Of a DNA stretch of 64,000 nt, positions 48,784 through 61,015 are shown piece by piece. Position 1 is the stretch's first letter. Each line of letters begins with the position of its first letter. Made by a program: the position numbers and the translations under genes. The notes beneath the pieces were generated by a model. The model was given only the letters and a program-made list of their open reading frames with translations. It was not told the origin of the DNA and did not search any database. The DNA is from Mytilus trossulus (taxonomy: Eukaryota; Mollusca; Bivalvia; Mytilida; Mytilidae), in contig NC_086382.1 in the NCBI RefSeq assembly GCF_036588685.1, forward strand, positions 59,662,987 to 59,726,986, written 5' to 3'.

Positions 48784-50114
48784 TATTCATTAAAATGTAA
48801 ACAATATATCAAAAAAGTATAAATGTACGACCACAAGAGTAGTTTATAACTATTCAATTCTATATACAAATACCAACATACATGTTATGTAATATAAAAA
48901 CAACTTTGGGAAATATGCAAATTTGCAAATAACAGCCAATAAGAGCCAAAAATATAAGATATGATCAATATAACAAGAAAGTAACAGTTGTAAACAAAGA
49001 AAACAATTAAAATGTGTCAAAAGACCTATAACATTTATCCCTGCAAAAACAGGAATAACTACCACAACAATGATGAAAAAAAAATTCAAAGGTAACAGAA
49101 CAGTGTCAACAGACCTTGTTGTACTCCATAACAACAAATATACAGAATATAGATCAATAAAGTGAATGCAAACAAAGCAACAAAATAAGTTGACGGTATG
49201 TACAAAATTTATAAAACAAGAGTAAATTCATTGAATAGTGAAGCACTATATACAAGTAAGAAGGAAAGAAAAATAATCAAAAACACAATCAAATGAGGAA
49301 CAATGTAAACATTACGAAAAGCATTTGTTAAGAAACCAGCTGCAGATTCTATGTCAAATACACACAATTTTGTGCTAAAGAAAGTAAAAAGTCTGAACAA
49401 ATTCCACAACTGACTCTTTGACCTTCGTTCAAAGCGATGTTTGTCGATTGAATGACTGAAAATTTTTAACTCAATCACCACATAGCTTAAACACTAAATG
49501 TAATCAAACACACCTTTATTGAACTCGATAGAGTACACCTTTTTCAAAATGCAAAAAATTAACCTTAATTTGTCATTTTTTCATAACTATTTTGTTACAC
49601 ATTTACTTTATAAAATAATTTGACTCACAAAAATATCATAAATCGACAATTTAATGTTTGTGTTTGGTTGCAAATTGATAATCTTAAAGTTCTAATGTGT
49701 GCACTCAGGTATGAATAGATTGTCGACTGAATCGAAGACGGTAATGTGATGATTTCCGGTATTTTGCGAGTATTTGCACGTACATATGTTTTATTGAATA
49801 ATTCATATTTTAGACGATAAATAAATACTGCAAATAGTTAAACAGTTGCATACTGGTCAATTCTTAAGTTTAATTCACAAATACGGGTAATTGAATTATG
49901 AATTTCTATATGAAATGAGAAAATATGCCTTTATTTTAACTAAAAAAATCTGATTGTTTGTAATGTAAATTAACATTTTTTTAAAACAAAAAATCGTCAG
50001 TTTTACATTAAATATGATAGTTTCATATCTGTTTTTGTTGTTTATACCTATACTTTATTTTTTTTTAATTGCTGTATATTAAAAAAATTTAATATAAATT
50101 ACTTAGTCGTGAAA
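48784..50114 (-). promoter_or_regulatory. Leader/promoter side of the Academ-like element
   Basis: 1.3 kb between the start codon and the right inverted repeat. The short open frames here (about 48850-49480) are A+T-rich and unconvincing. It should contain the transposon promoter; no element could be pinned down. Confidence 0.35.
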
Positions 50115-50300
50115 ACTAAATGAGGGGACCATTGATAGGGGCGTTTTAAAACCTCTTTTGGACACTTTTTTTTTAGTCTAACACCTTGTATTTTATCAAT
50201 AAGATAATGAAGTTGAATTCTATCCAAAAAAATCGCGGTACCCTGGGGTGTAACACAAACTCCTTAACTAGAGCGCTTTTGAGAACTAGCTGATGGACTA
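50115..50300. repeat. Right terminal inverted repeat of the Academ-like element
   Basis: Contains GTACCCTGGGGTGTAACACA and AGCTGATGGACTA, reverse complements of the left-end blocks. Confidence 0.75.
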
Positions 50301-52050
50301 ATATAATATATTCAAAAGTTTACACAAAAGAATGGGATGCGTTTCTGGTCTTATTAACTCTGAAAGACATTATCTGACGATCGAGGTACAATGTTGTGGT
50401 TCCATTGATATTTAGTGTATGAAGTCGTATTCAAACGTGCTGATCATGGTTACATTTGAGTAACAATTCGAAACATTAGCTTTTTTTTTAAAGAAGAGCC
50501 AGGTTATAGTGTCAACGACATACCATAAGGATGGCCATTCTCATCTAGACAGACGGACGGGTTTATGAATTTAGTAGAAAAACTCTACTATCATGAAATT
50601 AGAAAATAAATATTACAAACAATATAATCAAGTACATAATACGTCATTGTGTCTGTAAATTAAATTTAAATCTGTTTGCATGTTTTGTTGGTTAAACCTA
50701 GTCAACATGGTTGTTGTGCCTATAATCAGTTCTTTTATTATACATGTATGTCCATTCAATTCAATTTTTACTATTTGTTTCATATTTTTACTTTTTTAAT
50801 TATGAGGGGTAAAGGTACATTTTTTGTAAACGGGATCTAAATTAAAATTCATAGATTTTTTAAATGATTAACCAAAAAAGTAGTTTACATCAGAGCTTTT
50901 TCATATATATAATAAAAAGTATGGACCACGAGGCTACACGCAACAGGTTGTGCAAAATTTTAGAATTGTGTGTTATAGATTTCCTATGGAAATCATTTTT
51001 TTGTGTGATAGAAGGAAAACTTAACCATGTAATTTTAATATAAAATTCGAGGAAATAGCTCTTTAATTGCGCATACAAAATTTAAAAAAAAAATAGGATC
51101 AAGTGACTTGTTTTCTGATACAAAATAAAAAAGGGTAAAATCATTACACATTCTTATATAAAACAAGAACTATCTTTAAAAAAGATATCCGACGTATTTA
51201 AATTTGAGTGTATTTTAAAACTATCATTTCGATAGCCTTCAGAAGCACAATGACTTAATGATGCAGGACCTCTTTAATAAAATCTCCATCTGAATTTTAC
51301 TACAAGAAATTCTTTACTAAGTCTGGTTATATTAAGGCAATAATATATAAGAATATTGTGATGACACCTACAATTTTTATTTGTCAAAAAATCTAGTGCA
51401 ATTAAAAAGAAACAAATATACATTTACTACAATTTATATTAAACTTAATTCATAGTTAACAAAGCTAGAATATATTGGTAGTATAAGTAGTATCTTTCTG
51501 TTTGCATTCACCAAACCCCGCGGAAATCTCACAGTCATGCGTAGGTGCGTTCTAAAAGTCATTAACGTTCGTACAACAAAGTTTACATTAAAAATTATAT
51601 AATTATATAATTGTCCCGAATAAACAGCTGTCATGGATGCAAAGAACTATTGGAAAAACAATTATTTTAATAAAAATATAAATCTTTGTAAGATCTAGTT
51701 TAAATATTTTTAGTTTTTCACTTGCTTTCCATCACGATATAATTTTCGAGACGTTTTTCAAACACAACCAAATCACTCACCGTGACAGCATTTTGTCAAA
51801 TCACAGAGAGGATTTTCGAGCATGCGTAGTCTGTTGCCATAGTGAAGCGTCCTTAAGTTCAAAGTGCACAAACCGAAACTATACCGACTACGTCGGAAAA
51901 ACAAACATTGTCTGAATTGTCTTCCTTAATATCACGAAGATGAAATCTGTATTTGTAAAAACAATGGAATTAGTATGACAAAACACACTACATTGTACAT
52001 TCTTCTGTCAAAAGTTTACGTAGAAATTAGAAAAAAACCAACAGACTATG
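50301..52050. other. Intergenic, unassigned
   Basis: No gene, RNA or clear repeat recognised. The stretch 51720-51910 is less A+T-rich and could hold a promoter; nothing more can be said. Confidence 0.4.
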
Positions 52051-52053
52051 TAT

Positions 52054-52310
52054 GCTATTAAAATCCAGAATGGGCTTATAGATATAGACGGACAACAATA
52101 TTTAATCTCCAACGACAGCAGGAGCAAAGTCATAAGACACTTTGACCAAGACAGAACAAAAACTGACACCTATAGACAGTCATTATTTCCAAACTAAAAG
52201 ACCATCAGTTATTGGAATCAACGTTAACTTCCGTCTAAAACAACCTCGGCCGACACGACACAGGGATTAAGAACTGTTCTAAAAGAATATATATACCCAA
52301 GAAAAAAATA
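52054..52310 (+). pseudogene. Remnant of a non-LTR reverse transcriptase C-terminus
   Basis: A frame reads NGLIDIDGQQYLISNDSRS, then RTKTDTYRQSLFP; after a frame change comes YWNQ and LPSKTTSADTTQG. The order S(F/L)FP...WN..LP.......A follows the usual end of LINE reverse transcriptases. Short and frameshifted, so dead. Assignment is by pattern memory. Confidence 0.45.
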
Positions 52311-52821
52311 ACGTCATCAGACAAATTATGCATTTTACGCTTATATAAATTTTCAAGATAGCACTATAGTTCTGAATATATGTTTATCATGACTAAAATG
52401 TGAACAGATCGTCTTCTTCAGTTTATAGATTTTGAAATTATTAATAAACTTTTAGAATTCAACTCCATCAGGCAATATTGACCTTTTTTAGTTTTTGCTA
52501 TTAATTTAGGTCCTTTTTCATTTTTAACTGTTTCGGTTCTTATACAGCTTGTCTTTTAATTATTCGGGTTTGAAGGTAAATCCATAATTCGGACGCAGGA
52601 AATGTATAAAGTATGAAAAAGAGATGTGGTTTAATTGCCAATGAAACAACTTTTCACGAGAGATCAAAGGAAAGGGGCTGTTTTTATTTTTCCCTGCAAT
52701 ATTAAAAGTTTACAGCTGTCTTTCTTACTTCAATAATGTTTATTGTTTTACATAATAATCAAGTTATCCTATCCCTAATCGATTGACTTATAAGAATAAG
52801 ACATAATTGATTCGTTATTCA

Positions 52822-52995
52822 ATATTATTTAAGAATTGAAGGCTTCTTTTTGTAAATTTATTGGGTGGTAAAAGCGTTGACCGAAGTACATTTTGTATGA
52901 AGCGCGGAAGCGCTTCATACTAAAAATGTGCGCACGGTCAACGCTTTTACCACCCTATAAAGTTACAAAAAGAAGCATTCAATACTTATAATTAC
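52822..52995. mobile_element. Palindromic MITE with GAAGCGC centre
   Basis: Left arm GGCTTCTTTTTGTAAATTTA, GGGTGGTAAAAGCGTTGACC; right arm GGTCAACGCTTTTACCACCC, AAGTTACAAAAAGAAGC. Arms of about 75-80 bp surround GAAGCGCGGAAGCGCTTC, itself a hairpin. Confidence 0.8.
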
Positions 52996-53319
52996 ATTTT
53001 CTAGCTATGATCACGAAAACACGAATTTTATGAATTTTGTATTTTATTCACCTGTGCACTTTATTGTGGGACCACGTGCTATCATGAATGAAAAGTTTTA
53101 TAGAGTGATGCAATTGCTTACGGGATAACACGTAATGTGCAGTTAACCAATCAAAATAAAGTATTACAATGAAACATACATCTAATGTAATTATATGTAT
53201 TTAAAAACCTAATTGTTGTTTGTTTATGTGGTCATGGGCGTTTCTCTTTTATATACATATACATGTATATTGGACCGATGGTTTATCCGTTTGAAAGGTT
53301 TTATACTAGTCATTTGGGG

Positions 53320-53862
53320 GGCCTTCATATCTTGCTTTTCGGTGTGAGCCAAAACTCTGTGTAGAAGGCCGTACTTTGACTTATAAATAACGTTTTATAC
53401 AGTTGTGACTTTGATGGAGAGTTGGTTACCACATCTTCATGTCTATATTCATCAAAGATTAAATTTGGGTATGCTAGACGCCCGAAATTCTACAAAAGAC
53501 TCATCAAAAGGTGCTTAATTAAAAAAAATATGAAAAGGCCAAATAAAGAACGAAGTTGAACAGCATTGAGGACCGAGAATTTTGAGATGTAATGAGAAAA
53601 AAGTAAAATCACCAAAAATACTGAACTCTGAGGAAAATTCAAAAAGGAAAGTTGCAAAATAAAAAGCACAAACACTTCAAACGTATGGATAACAAATGTC
53701 AGAATACAGAAACTAAGGTTCCAATTTTCTAGCAAAAGCGGGCTTTGTTCATTGTTGAAGGCCGTACGGTGAACTATAGTTGTTAAGTTCTGTGTTATTT
53801 TGGTCTCTTGTGTAGAGTTGTCTCATTTGAAATGATATCACATCTTCTTTTTTATACTTAGA
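53320..53862 (+). repeat. Dispersed repeats: two ACCACATCTTC-family copies around other fragments
   Basis: 53320-53446 (GGCCTTCATATCTTGCTTTT, GAGAGTTGGTTACCACATCT) and 53743-53862 (GAAGGCCGTACGGTGAACTA). Between them are a GACGCCCGAAATTCTACAAA..GACTCATCA fragment at 53463-53520 and a CTGAACTCTGAGGAAAATTC fragment at 53615-53730. Confidence 0.65.
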
Positions 53863-54370
53863 TAGTGTTTGGCTATTTTTAAAGGCCCATTTTGGACATA
53901 TATTGTAGTTCCTCAATTATTAATATATCCGAATCATCAAATGTTATGTATCGCATGTACCTGATGATTTGTTTTTCTTCAATTGTACCAAAATTATTAA
54001 ATTTGTTGTTTGTGTTTTTTTAAATCGAATTGAGTAACATGTTTATTTCTTCTTTATTCATATTATATGAGTTAAATACTATTGATGTTAACCTTACTGT
54101 TCAATTATACAATATAAATAGTATGTCTTATATCTGTATTGAATTATTGTAGTGCACATTTTATTTAGCGGTAAATAATAAGCTATACTACATGTACAAG
54201 ACGTAAAACATTTCCTTGTGTTGCGTTTCATAAGAAAATCATATTTTTTTTTGTAAATTCCTAGCCTAAAGGTAAATGAACTAGCCATGTACTTTTAATA
54301 TGAAATATTTGAATGGGATATTTATGGTTTGCACATTAAAACAGTTACCGACAATGCACATTTTGTTTTT

Positions 54371-54415
54371 AAGGTCTTTCCTCTCCGTGAGGAAAGACCT
54401 TATTGTTTTTCGCAT

Positions 54416-54455
<40 letters not shown>

Positions 54456-56383
54456 CATCCAGCATTTGTTTGACATGGCCTCCCCTCTTTTCTATTGGAG
54501 TTATCAAAACCAAATATGGACCATCGGTAGACCTCATTATGAAGTATTACCAGATGAGGCTGTGTAGGATTTCATCATCCCCTTTAGAAGTTATCTCCCT
54601 TTTATTGATTTTTTTCAACATGACCCCCCCTCGTTGTTTTTAAAGATATCATGATCTTATTTGGACAATAGGTACATCTCATCATGATGTATTACCATAT
54701 GAGGCTGCATAGAATTTCATCATCCCCTTTGAGAGTTATTTCCCCTTGAAACAATTTCTTTCCTTTGCTCATTTCTCAAAAAATGTTAGAGATAGAATCG
54801 ATTTGAAAACGGCAACATGTACAGGAACAGATGGCAATGTTAATGAACAAATACAATCATTTTGTTATTAACCCTTATAAGGAGTTATTCCCCTTGAAAA
54901 ATTGTATACAATTTTAGAAAAAATCTATTGCAAGAACTGGAAGTCGTAGAGACTTGGGACCTTCACCAATAATCTTTAATTCATGTGACCTTCAATATGC
55001 ACCCAAGGTCAAAGGTCACAGAGTGCAAAAAAAAATTACGCTGCAATTTCAAGCTTACATATTAGGAAAACGATAAGACTTTGCTGCCTACATACAGCGT
55101 ATAAAATGTTCCTCTCGACGAACTCTACAATTTATATAATAAGCCCAAAAATGTCCGACCGTCTGTTCAAAAGTTACAACGGGATGATTATTAAAAGTAT
55201 AGTATTTTGTGTATATCTTTTTAAAGGTAACAGATATCAACCTACTATAAACTTAAAAGATGATCAGTAGTTCAAGACCTTCAATTTGAGGTCAATGTCA
55301 GGTCATGATGAAATTTCACCTTGACCTTCACATTATACTATGACCTTGACCTTGTGATATTTAAAAGGTCAAGTGGTCCTGAGTTGAATGGTGATAGTCC
55401 CATGTCTTTACGACTTCCGGTTCTCAAGTTTTGTATTGCATCATATATTTGATGATTAATTGTGACCTTAGTGAACTTTAAAATTGTCTTAATTCTTTTT
55501 CTATAATGTTGTCCTTTAACTGTAGATCATTTATCATTTAACAGATTTGAGATATCTATTGTCGTTTTAGAGATAATGCAGTTTTAAGTTTTGCGAGCGG
55601 AGGCATGTATTTCTGAATCATCAAGAGCTTACCACTTAAAATGTTTAAGAAATTGAAGAGGTTGACATAGTTATATGTTTGACAAAATACCAAAAACATT
55701 CCATTTAAAAAAACACTAAAAAATTCAATTTGAAATTTTCATGTTTTGCATTGACTTTGTAAGTTTCATAATTTCTATTTATATAGTTGATATTGCATCA
55801 TTATTTGCACTTTGTCAAATGGGGTCATCTGATATATCAAATTGAAGGTCTTAATAAACTCTACTTAAAAATGAAAATTTGAAACCCCCTTTTCATCCAA
55901 GGGAGACGGGTGGGGTCATTTAGTGCAAACATTCAAATTTCTCAGATGGTAAGGTTGTCGCATATCAAATGAAAGAACATAAAGCGAACATTTCAAATTT
56001 CTAATTGACGTCTCCCAAAAATGAGTTGGATGGGGTCATTGAGTGCAAAAAATAAATGTTCTTTTAAGGTAGGGTTGTTGTATATCAAATGAAAGGTCAT
56101 GATGTGTACATTTCAAATAGCAAATTCCTGACCTTCAAAAATTAGTAAGATAGGGTTATTGAGTGCAAAAATCAAACTTTCTAGAATATGGCGTTGTCGC
56201 ATATCAAATGAAAGCTCATCTACTCTATGTTACATATATAATAATTCCGATCTCAAAAATGTAGGCGGATGAGGTCATTAAGTGATAAAAGTAAAAAGTT
56301 TCAGAAGGTATGCTTGTCGTATATCAAACGAAAGGTCGTACAAAGTACATTATGAAAGCATCACTTTTACAGGAAAGACCTTT
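54371..56383. mobile_element. 2 kb element with AAGGTCTTTCCT inverted ends
   Basis: Left AAGGTCTTTCCTCTCCGTGA, itself a small hairpin with AGGAAAGACCTT; right AGGAAAGACCTTT. Inside: a T-run at 54417-54455, a non-coding body with repeated TTCATCATCCCCTTT.GA blocks, and a 120 bp tandem array at the right. No open frame of note; probably a non-autonomous DNA element. No clear target duplication. Confidence 0.6.
55900..56370. repeat. 120 bp tandem repeat, about four copies
   Basis: GGGGTCATTNAGTGCAAA recurs at 55912, 56032, 56152 (GGGTTATT) and 56271 (GAGGTCATT). Each copy is followed by GTCGTATATCAAATGAAAG. A degraded further copy begins near 55810. Confidence 0.85.
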
Positions 56384-58900
56384 CAATTGTTTTACAAACA
56401 ATTGAGATACTAGTTTTCAATAGGTGTTTTTAACTAACTATAGATTTTTTTTTATATAGATAAGGAATGCATATTAAGGCGATAATTTGGATTATCTGGA
56501 ATTATTTTAAGTCACGAGAATTTAAGTTTATTGGGGTACTTCGTCTATAACGGAATTATAATTATTGTATAATTTATCAAGTTTAGATTTAAAATTCACC
56601 TTGTCAGATTATTGTTCCAGATTCGTTAAAATACAACTGATAATTTATGTTGGCTCTATTCGTATTCCGTGAGAAAGTAATATTCTTTTGATTTACAAAC
56701 GAATTACCTTATAAAACGAATTACCTTTATTCAAAGTATAAGATAAATTTATATATAAATATATTTGATAAGTTTTGACTTATATTCCGTAATGATGCAT
56801 GTCCCTTACCCGGATACTTAGCATGTAAAGCATAACAGTTTAGAAGTTGTTTGAAATATGACATTTTAATATTATTTTATATATCTATTATGCTACATAT
56901 TTGAAACGAACCCGGAAGAAAAAGACACATAGTTTTATAAGTGTAAAATTCTGTAAATACACATATAAATTCATTCGAAACAAATAATGTGGAACAATCT
57001 GCTTTGCTGTAAAGTCCATTTACATTGAACTAGAACATATTGGGTCATTCCAGTTAATTTCTGATAGGTGGGAATGGATGGGGAGAATTTTGTTTATACG
57101 TATCAGAAAAAAACATCATGAAAAACAACCTATCAGATCTAAAATTAAGATCTATCAGATGTAGAGTTTCTGTTCATATTGGGTGGATGGGCTTTCATGG
57201 GAAAAATGACCTATCAGAATTTTTTACTGCAGGATTGTACCTATCAGAATTTAAAATCCAACACTAGATAATGCATGATACAAAACTGTCTACATTCCAA
57301 AGCACCTCTAAGATCTGACATAGGCATTTTTGTAACCCCTAAGATGTAATTATTTTAAATTATTTACTGCTGCAAGACCCTAAGAAGTTTTTTTGGGTGT
57401 AAGTGTACGTGTCAGATGAAAAACAATTTTTTTACCCCTAAGATGTATAAATTTTACACCCCTCCTTCTGTTTTCTGCTTTTTGGTGGATCTTTCATACT
57501 TTCCCTATTTCCATTCTCAATTGTAAACATATCTTACGTCATTAATTGGTATACTAGATGTATAAAGGATTGATTCTGTCATGTTTCGTACGGATATTTT
57601 GCTAAAAATATATATCACAAATCCTCCCGGTGTCCCTCTTTTGTCATTCAAATTATCTGAAAGGACCTTTTAACAAGGACAACGTTTTTTTTTAGATTGG
57701 TACTCTTAAAGACGCTTGCATTTTTATTGCAAGCGAAATATTTAAGGTTGCCGGTTCACGTTTCTGTAATAACTTTTCGATAATCTTTTATAGTTTCGGT
57801 ATTCTGAGTTAAAAATGAAATCTATTATTGAACAAGAAAGTTGTTCAGTTGATTGGATAATGAAGTTATTCAATTGTATGATTAATAAAACAGACGAGTT
57901 ACAGAAAGAATGACTCCCATCATCCCCATCCTTTCGATCAGTATATACAGTATAAACAAAAAGAAACAACAATACAAGAGAACAAGTTTCTATGACCAGT
58001 TTTGGTGTTTCAGTAATATATTGATGAATCTTTTTCTTTAAATTAATCCCAAGTTTACTTTAAGAGTCGCTTACTACAAAGATACATCATCCGATTGCGT
58101 TTGTTTATGATATTTCACGCAGTTTTTGTTTGTTTTCTTTATTTGCACTTTCTTGACAGATAAGTGAAATTTGAATTTCGGTAAAGTACGGCTGACATAA
58201 TTCAGGATCAATTTTCAAATATCGTTTTCACTTTGTACGTATGTCTACCACTTTACTACATCAATCAACACAAAATGACTCACCTGTATAGATGGATTCA
58301 CAAAATTTTCACTTTTTAACTTAAAAGGGATAATCCGTCATTTTCATAGTCCAGGATATAAAAGTTTTATCCATTATTCGTCTTGCAACATTAAGACTGT
58401 TTAAAAATGTGTAATTAATTTAAGAAATGATATAAAAACTGTTCATTTCTGTATGCGTGTCGCTTATGTTATCAGTTCGTCAATAAAAAGACATTTTTGG
58501 TAACAGCTTGTCGTATTCAAATCATATAATAGACAATATTGATTGATTAACCATATTCTTTTCTAGTACGCAGTTATCTTTTCCTGGATGATTATACTAC
58601 AAATATTAAAATGCAATTTATTGTACAGGTAAATTAACTCTGTCAACGTTTTCGATAAGTAAATATAAATTATATACTAGTAAGTCATAGAGCAATTACT
58701 TTTTAAATTTATCCTTCAATTATCTGAAAAAAGATATTTTTCTTATCATTATTCGAAATTCAGAAAACTGTTCTTAAATCTCCCATCTATCATATGATAT
58801 ACATGTATTCTACGAATAAAATCGAATGATATACTTTTTTCCTACTGCAATAGAAGTAATTATAGAAATTCTTTCCGACTTAATTATATAACATCTGTCA
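56384..58900. other. Intergenic, unassigned
   Basis: A short cluster of ACCTATCAGA/TCTGATAG words at 57060-57260 looks like local low-complexity repetition. Nothing else recognised. Confidence 0.4.
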
Positions 58901-59314
58901 AATAAACAAAAAATCAGCCGTTTACAAGTTACATCGGAGCAGAGACATATACTACATGTCTCTGATCGTAGAGAGGTTTCCTGAATTTCAGGCTCCTAAA
59001 TTGATAGACTCAACTTCTGTTAACTTTTCCGTTTTATTTCAGGAACAGCGAGCGTTCTTGATTACAGTTTTACATTTAATTGTTTTTCAAATAAACACAT
59101 GTTTTAATAATCATTATACCGGCATCATTGAGTATGTCAATGGGCCTGCTCAAAAACTATAAATGCCCTTAAACTTTTACTAGTTAAATTTTTGTACGCT
59201 AAAAAGATTCCGTATATCGTCAAATTATTGCAATTCCCATGGACGGACCTGTTTCTGATTTGTTATGAGTTATAATTTATGACTAAAATCAGCAAAGACC
59301 CATCGAAACTAGTG

Positions 59315-59760
59315 CTGATTCAAAAATTGAATAACACTTTTTGGATATTTGGATGATAAATTTACTCTCAATAATGACATCTTCAGTATGTACACTCAAG
59401 ACATTTGTCCTGCCCAACTGACGTTAAATAAAGATAACACTAACAATTAATACTGACCTTTCCTGTATCTTGATATCTATATCTTTAAAGTGAAGCTTTA
59501 TACCAAAATGTATGATAAAAGAGATGATTTTTCATTTCCTATTGCTATTTGTTCATTTTTAGATTGTGACGTTCCCTTTTCATCATCTTATGGTATTTTC
59601 ATATATCTGAACTTATTCCAATCGCTCGTGTATATAACAACGTATTTGATTTTAACGAAAGAAATCGCTGTATTACTGAAAAAAATTTAGTCCAGGGTTT
59701 TCGGAATCAAAAACTAGTCAAAACATTTACTAAAGTTTATCATGGGTTCAAGGACATCAT
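59315..59760 (+). pseudogene. Reverse transcriptase remnant with YLDD motif
   Basis: A frame reads GYLDDKFTLNNDIFSMYTQD, then ICPAQLTLNKDNTN, stops, and resumes as KLYTKMYDKRDDFSFPI and SSSYGIFIYL. YxDD (59346-59357) is the reverse-transcriptase catalytic motif. The following (L/Y)YDKRDDF..PI and SYGxYI words belong to a retroelement family I know from many invertebrates, possibly Penelope-like. At least two in-frame stops, so non-functional. Confidence 0.65.
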
Positions 59761-59794
59761 TCGTAAAAATAAATCAACATGCGTATATCTTTTA

Positions 59795-60015
59795 AAAAGT
59801 AAAATCACAAAAATACTGAACTCAGAGGAAAATCAATTTGGAAAGTCCATAATCACATGGCAAAATCAAAAAACAAAACGCATCAAAAACGAATCGACAA
59901 GAACTGTCATATTCCTGACTTGGTACAGGCATTTTCAAATGTAGAAAATGGTGGATTAAACCTGGTTCTATAGCGCTAACCCTCTCACTTTAATAACAGT
60001 CTCATCAAATTCCGC
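59795..60015. repeat. Dispersed repeat, CTGAACTCAGAGGAAAATCA family
   Basis: CTGAACTCAGAGGAAAATCA, TTCCTGACTTGGTACAGGCA, GGTGGATTAAACCTGGTTCT blocks. Relatives at 27700-27900 and 53615-53730. Confidence 0.7.
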
Positions 60016-60249
60016 AACATTTACATGATGCGTTAAATTAACAGTCACAAATTAAAGGAGCACTAGCTACGATATATAAAAAAAATAAAGTATGATTTTT
60101 GTTTTAGATCAATCCTTAATCAAATTGAAATAATGAAATAATAATTTGCTTTTAGCAATCAATTTGCTTTAATTCTGTTAAAATAAGCGATTAAACATAA
60201 TTTTTGACTCATTCACTTGCAAGTGAATTAGTCGACCTCTCAAAATCCG

Positions 60250-61015
60250 TATTCAGACAAAGACAAAGACAAGACAAATACTTTATTAGAGTCTCACCTC
60301 AAAATTGACATACATTTATACATTTATAAAATTACAGTAATATTTAAAACAACATGAGCCACTCTAAAAAGAGTTATGAGAGACTATAAAATTTCTACAA
60401 AACACATTATTATCTACAATTATATAAAATACCTTTTCTTTTTAATAATACATCATAGCAGATTTTGGCTAAAAAGTAACACACATTTTCATCAGTGAAT
60501 AAAAATTTGAATTTATCATCATCAGACAAATTAACAAAATCACAATTAAAAGAGCTAGCATGTCTAAATAAAATAGCTCGTAAATCTGCATATACTGGGC
60601 AGTTAATTAAGACATGTTTCTCATCTTCAATAATGTTATTTTTCTTACATTGCTCATTAAAACTTAATCTATTGTCAACCATAATGCCTTCATATCGGCC
60701 AGTTTCTATTCTCAGAGGTGCAACACCACATCTAAATTTAGCATATGCACTCTTATATTTTCCAGGCATATTAATACATAAATATTTTTCTCTATTAAAA
60801 CATTGCTTAAACATTCTATACGTTCGCAATTTACTTCTTTCATTGTACATTAAGTCAGAGTACCACTTCTCTTTATATCTACAAAAATTTTCCTTTTCAA
60901 TTTGTTTAATTGTATTTTTATCAATAGAAAAATCAGTATTACATAAAAACTCCATATCCATTTCTTTAAATTTCACATTGACTCTATAATTCAAATTTTT
61001 AAATTTACTATTCAT
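60250..61015 (-). pseudogene. 3' end of a LINE-like retroelement (RT C-terminal zinc region)
   Basis: A 201-codon minus-strand frame (61015-60410) contains SKLRTYRMFK, YAKFRCGVAPLRIETGRYEG and NIIEDEKHVLINCPVYADLR. This matches the C-terminal tail with a zinc-binding C..EDE.H....CP motif that follows the reverse transcriptase in common bivalve retroelements. After the stop come about 120 nt of 3' sequence, an AATAAAG and a (TTGTC/TTTGTC) simple tail at 60254-60275, a typical non-LTR end. The polymerase part is missing: a 5'-truncated insertion. The frame is still open, so the insertion may be young. Confidence 0.7.

Larger units (their letters stand above)
43361..50300 (-). mobile_element. 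Academ-like DNA transposon, nearly intact, 6.9 kb
   Basis: Left end TAGTCCATCAGCTGGTAAGG and right end (reverse complement) TAGTCCATCAGCTAGTTCTC are inverted. The match resumes at TGTGTTACACCC..GGGTACCGC, then at GGTGTTAGACT and AGTGTCCAAAAG, so the inverted repeats extend imperfectly for about 160-190 bp. ATA lies on both flanks (43358-43360, 50301-50303), a possible 3 bp target duplication, though the context is A+T-rich. Between the ends lies one large minus-strand frame with an AATAAA after it and about 1.5 kb of leader before it. A large transposase joined to a XPG/FEN-type nuclease is known from the Academ superfamily; that assignment is my inference from architecture. Confidence 0.75.

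Noticed and set aside
60495-60989. 164-codon plus-strand open frame
   Set aside because: Antisense of the LINE tail frame, which has recognisable motifs on the minus strand.
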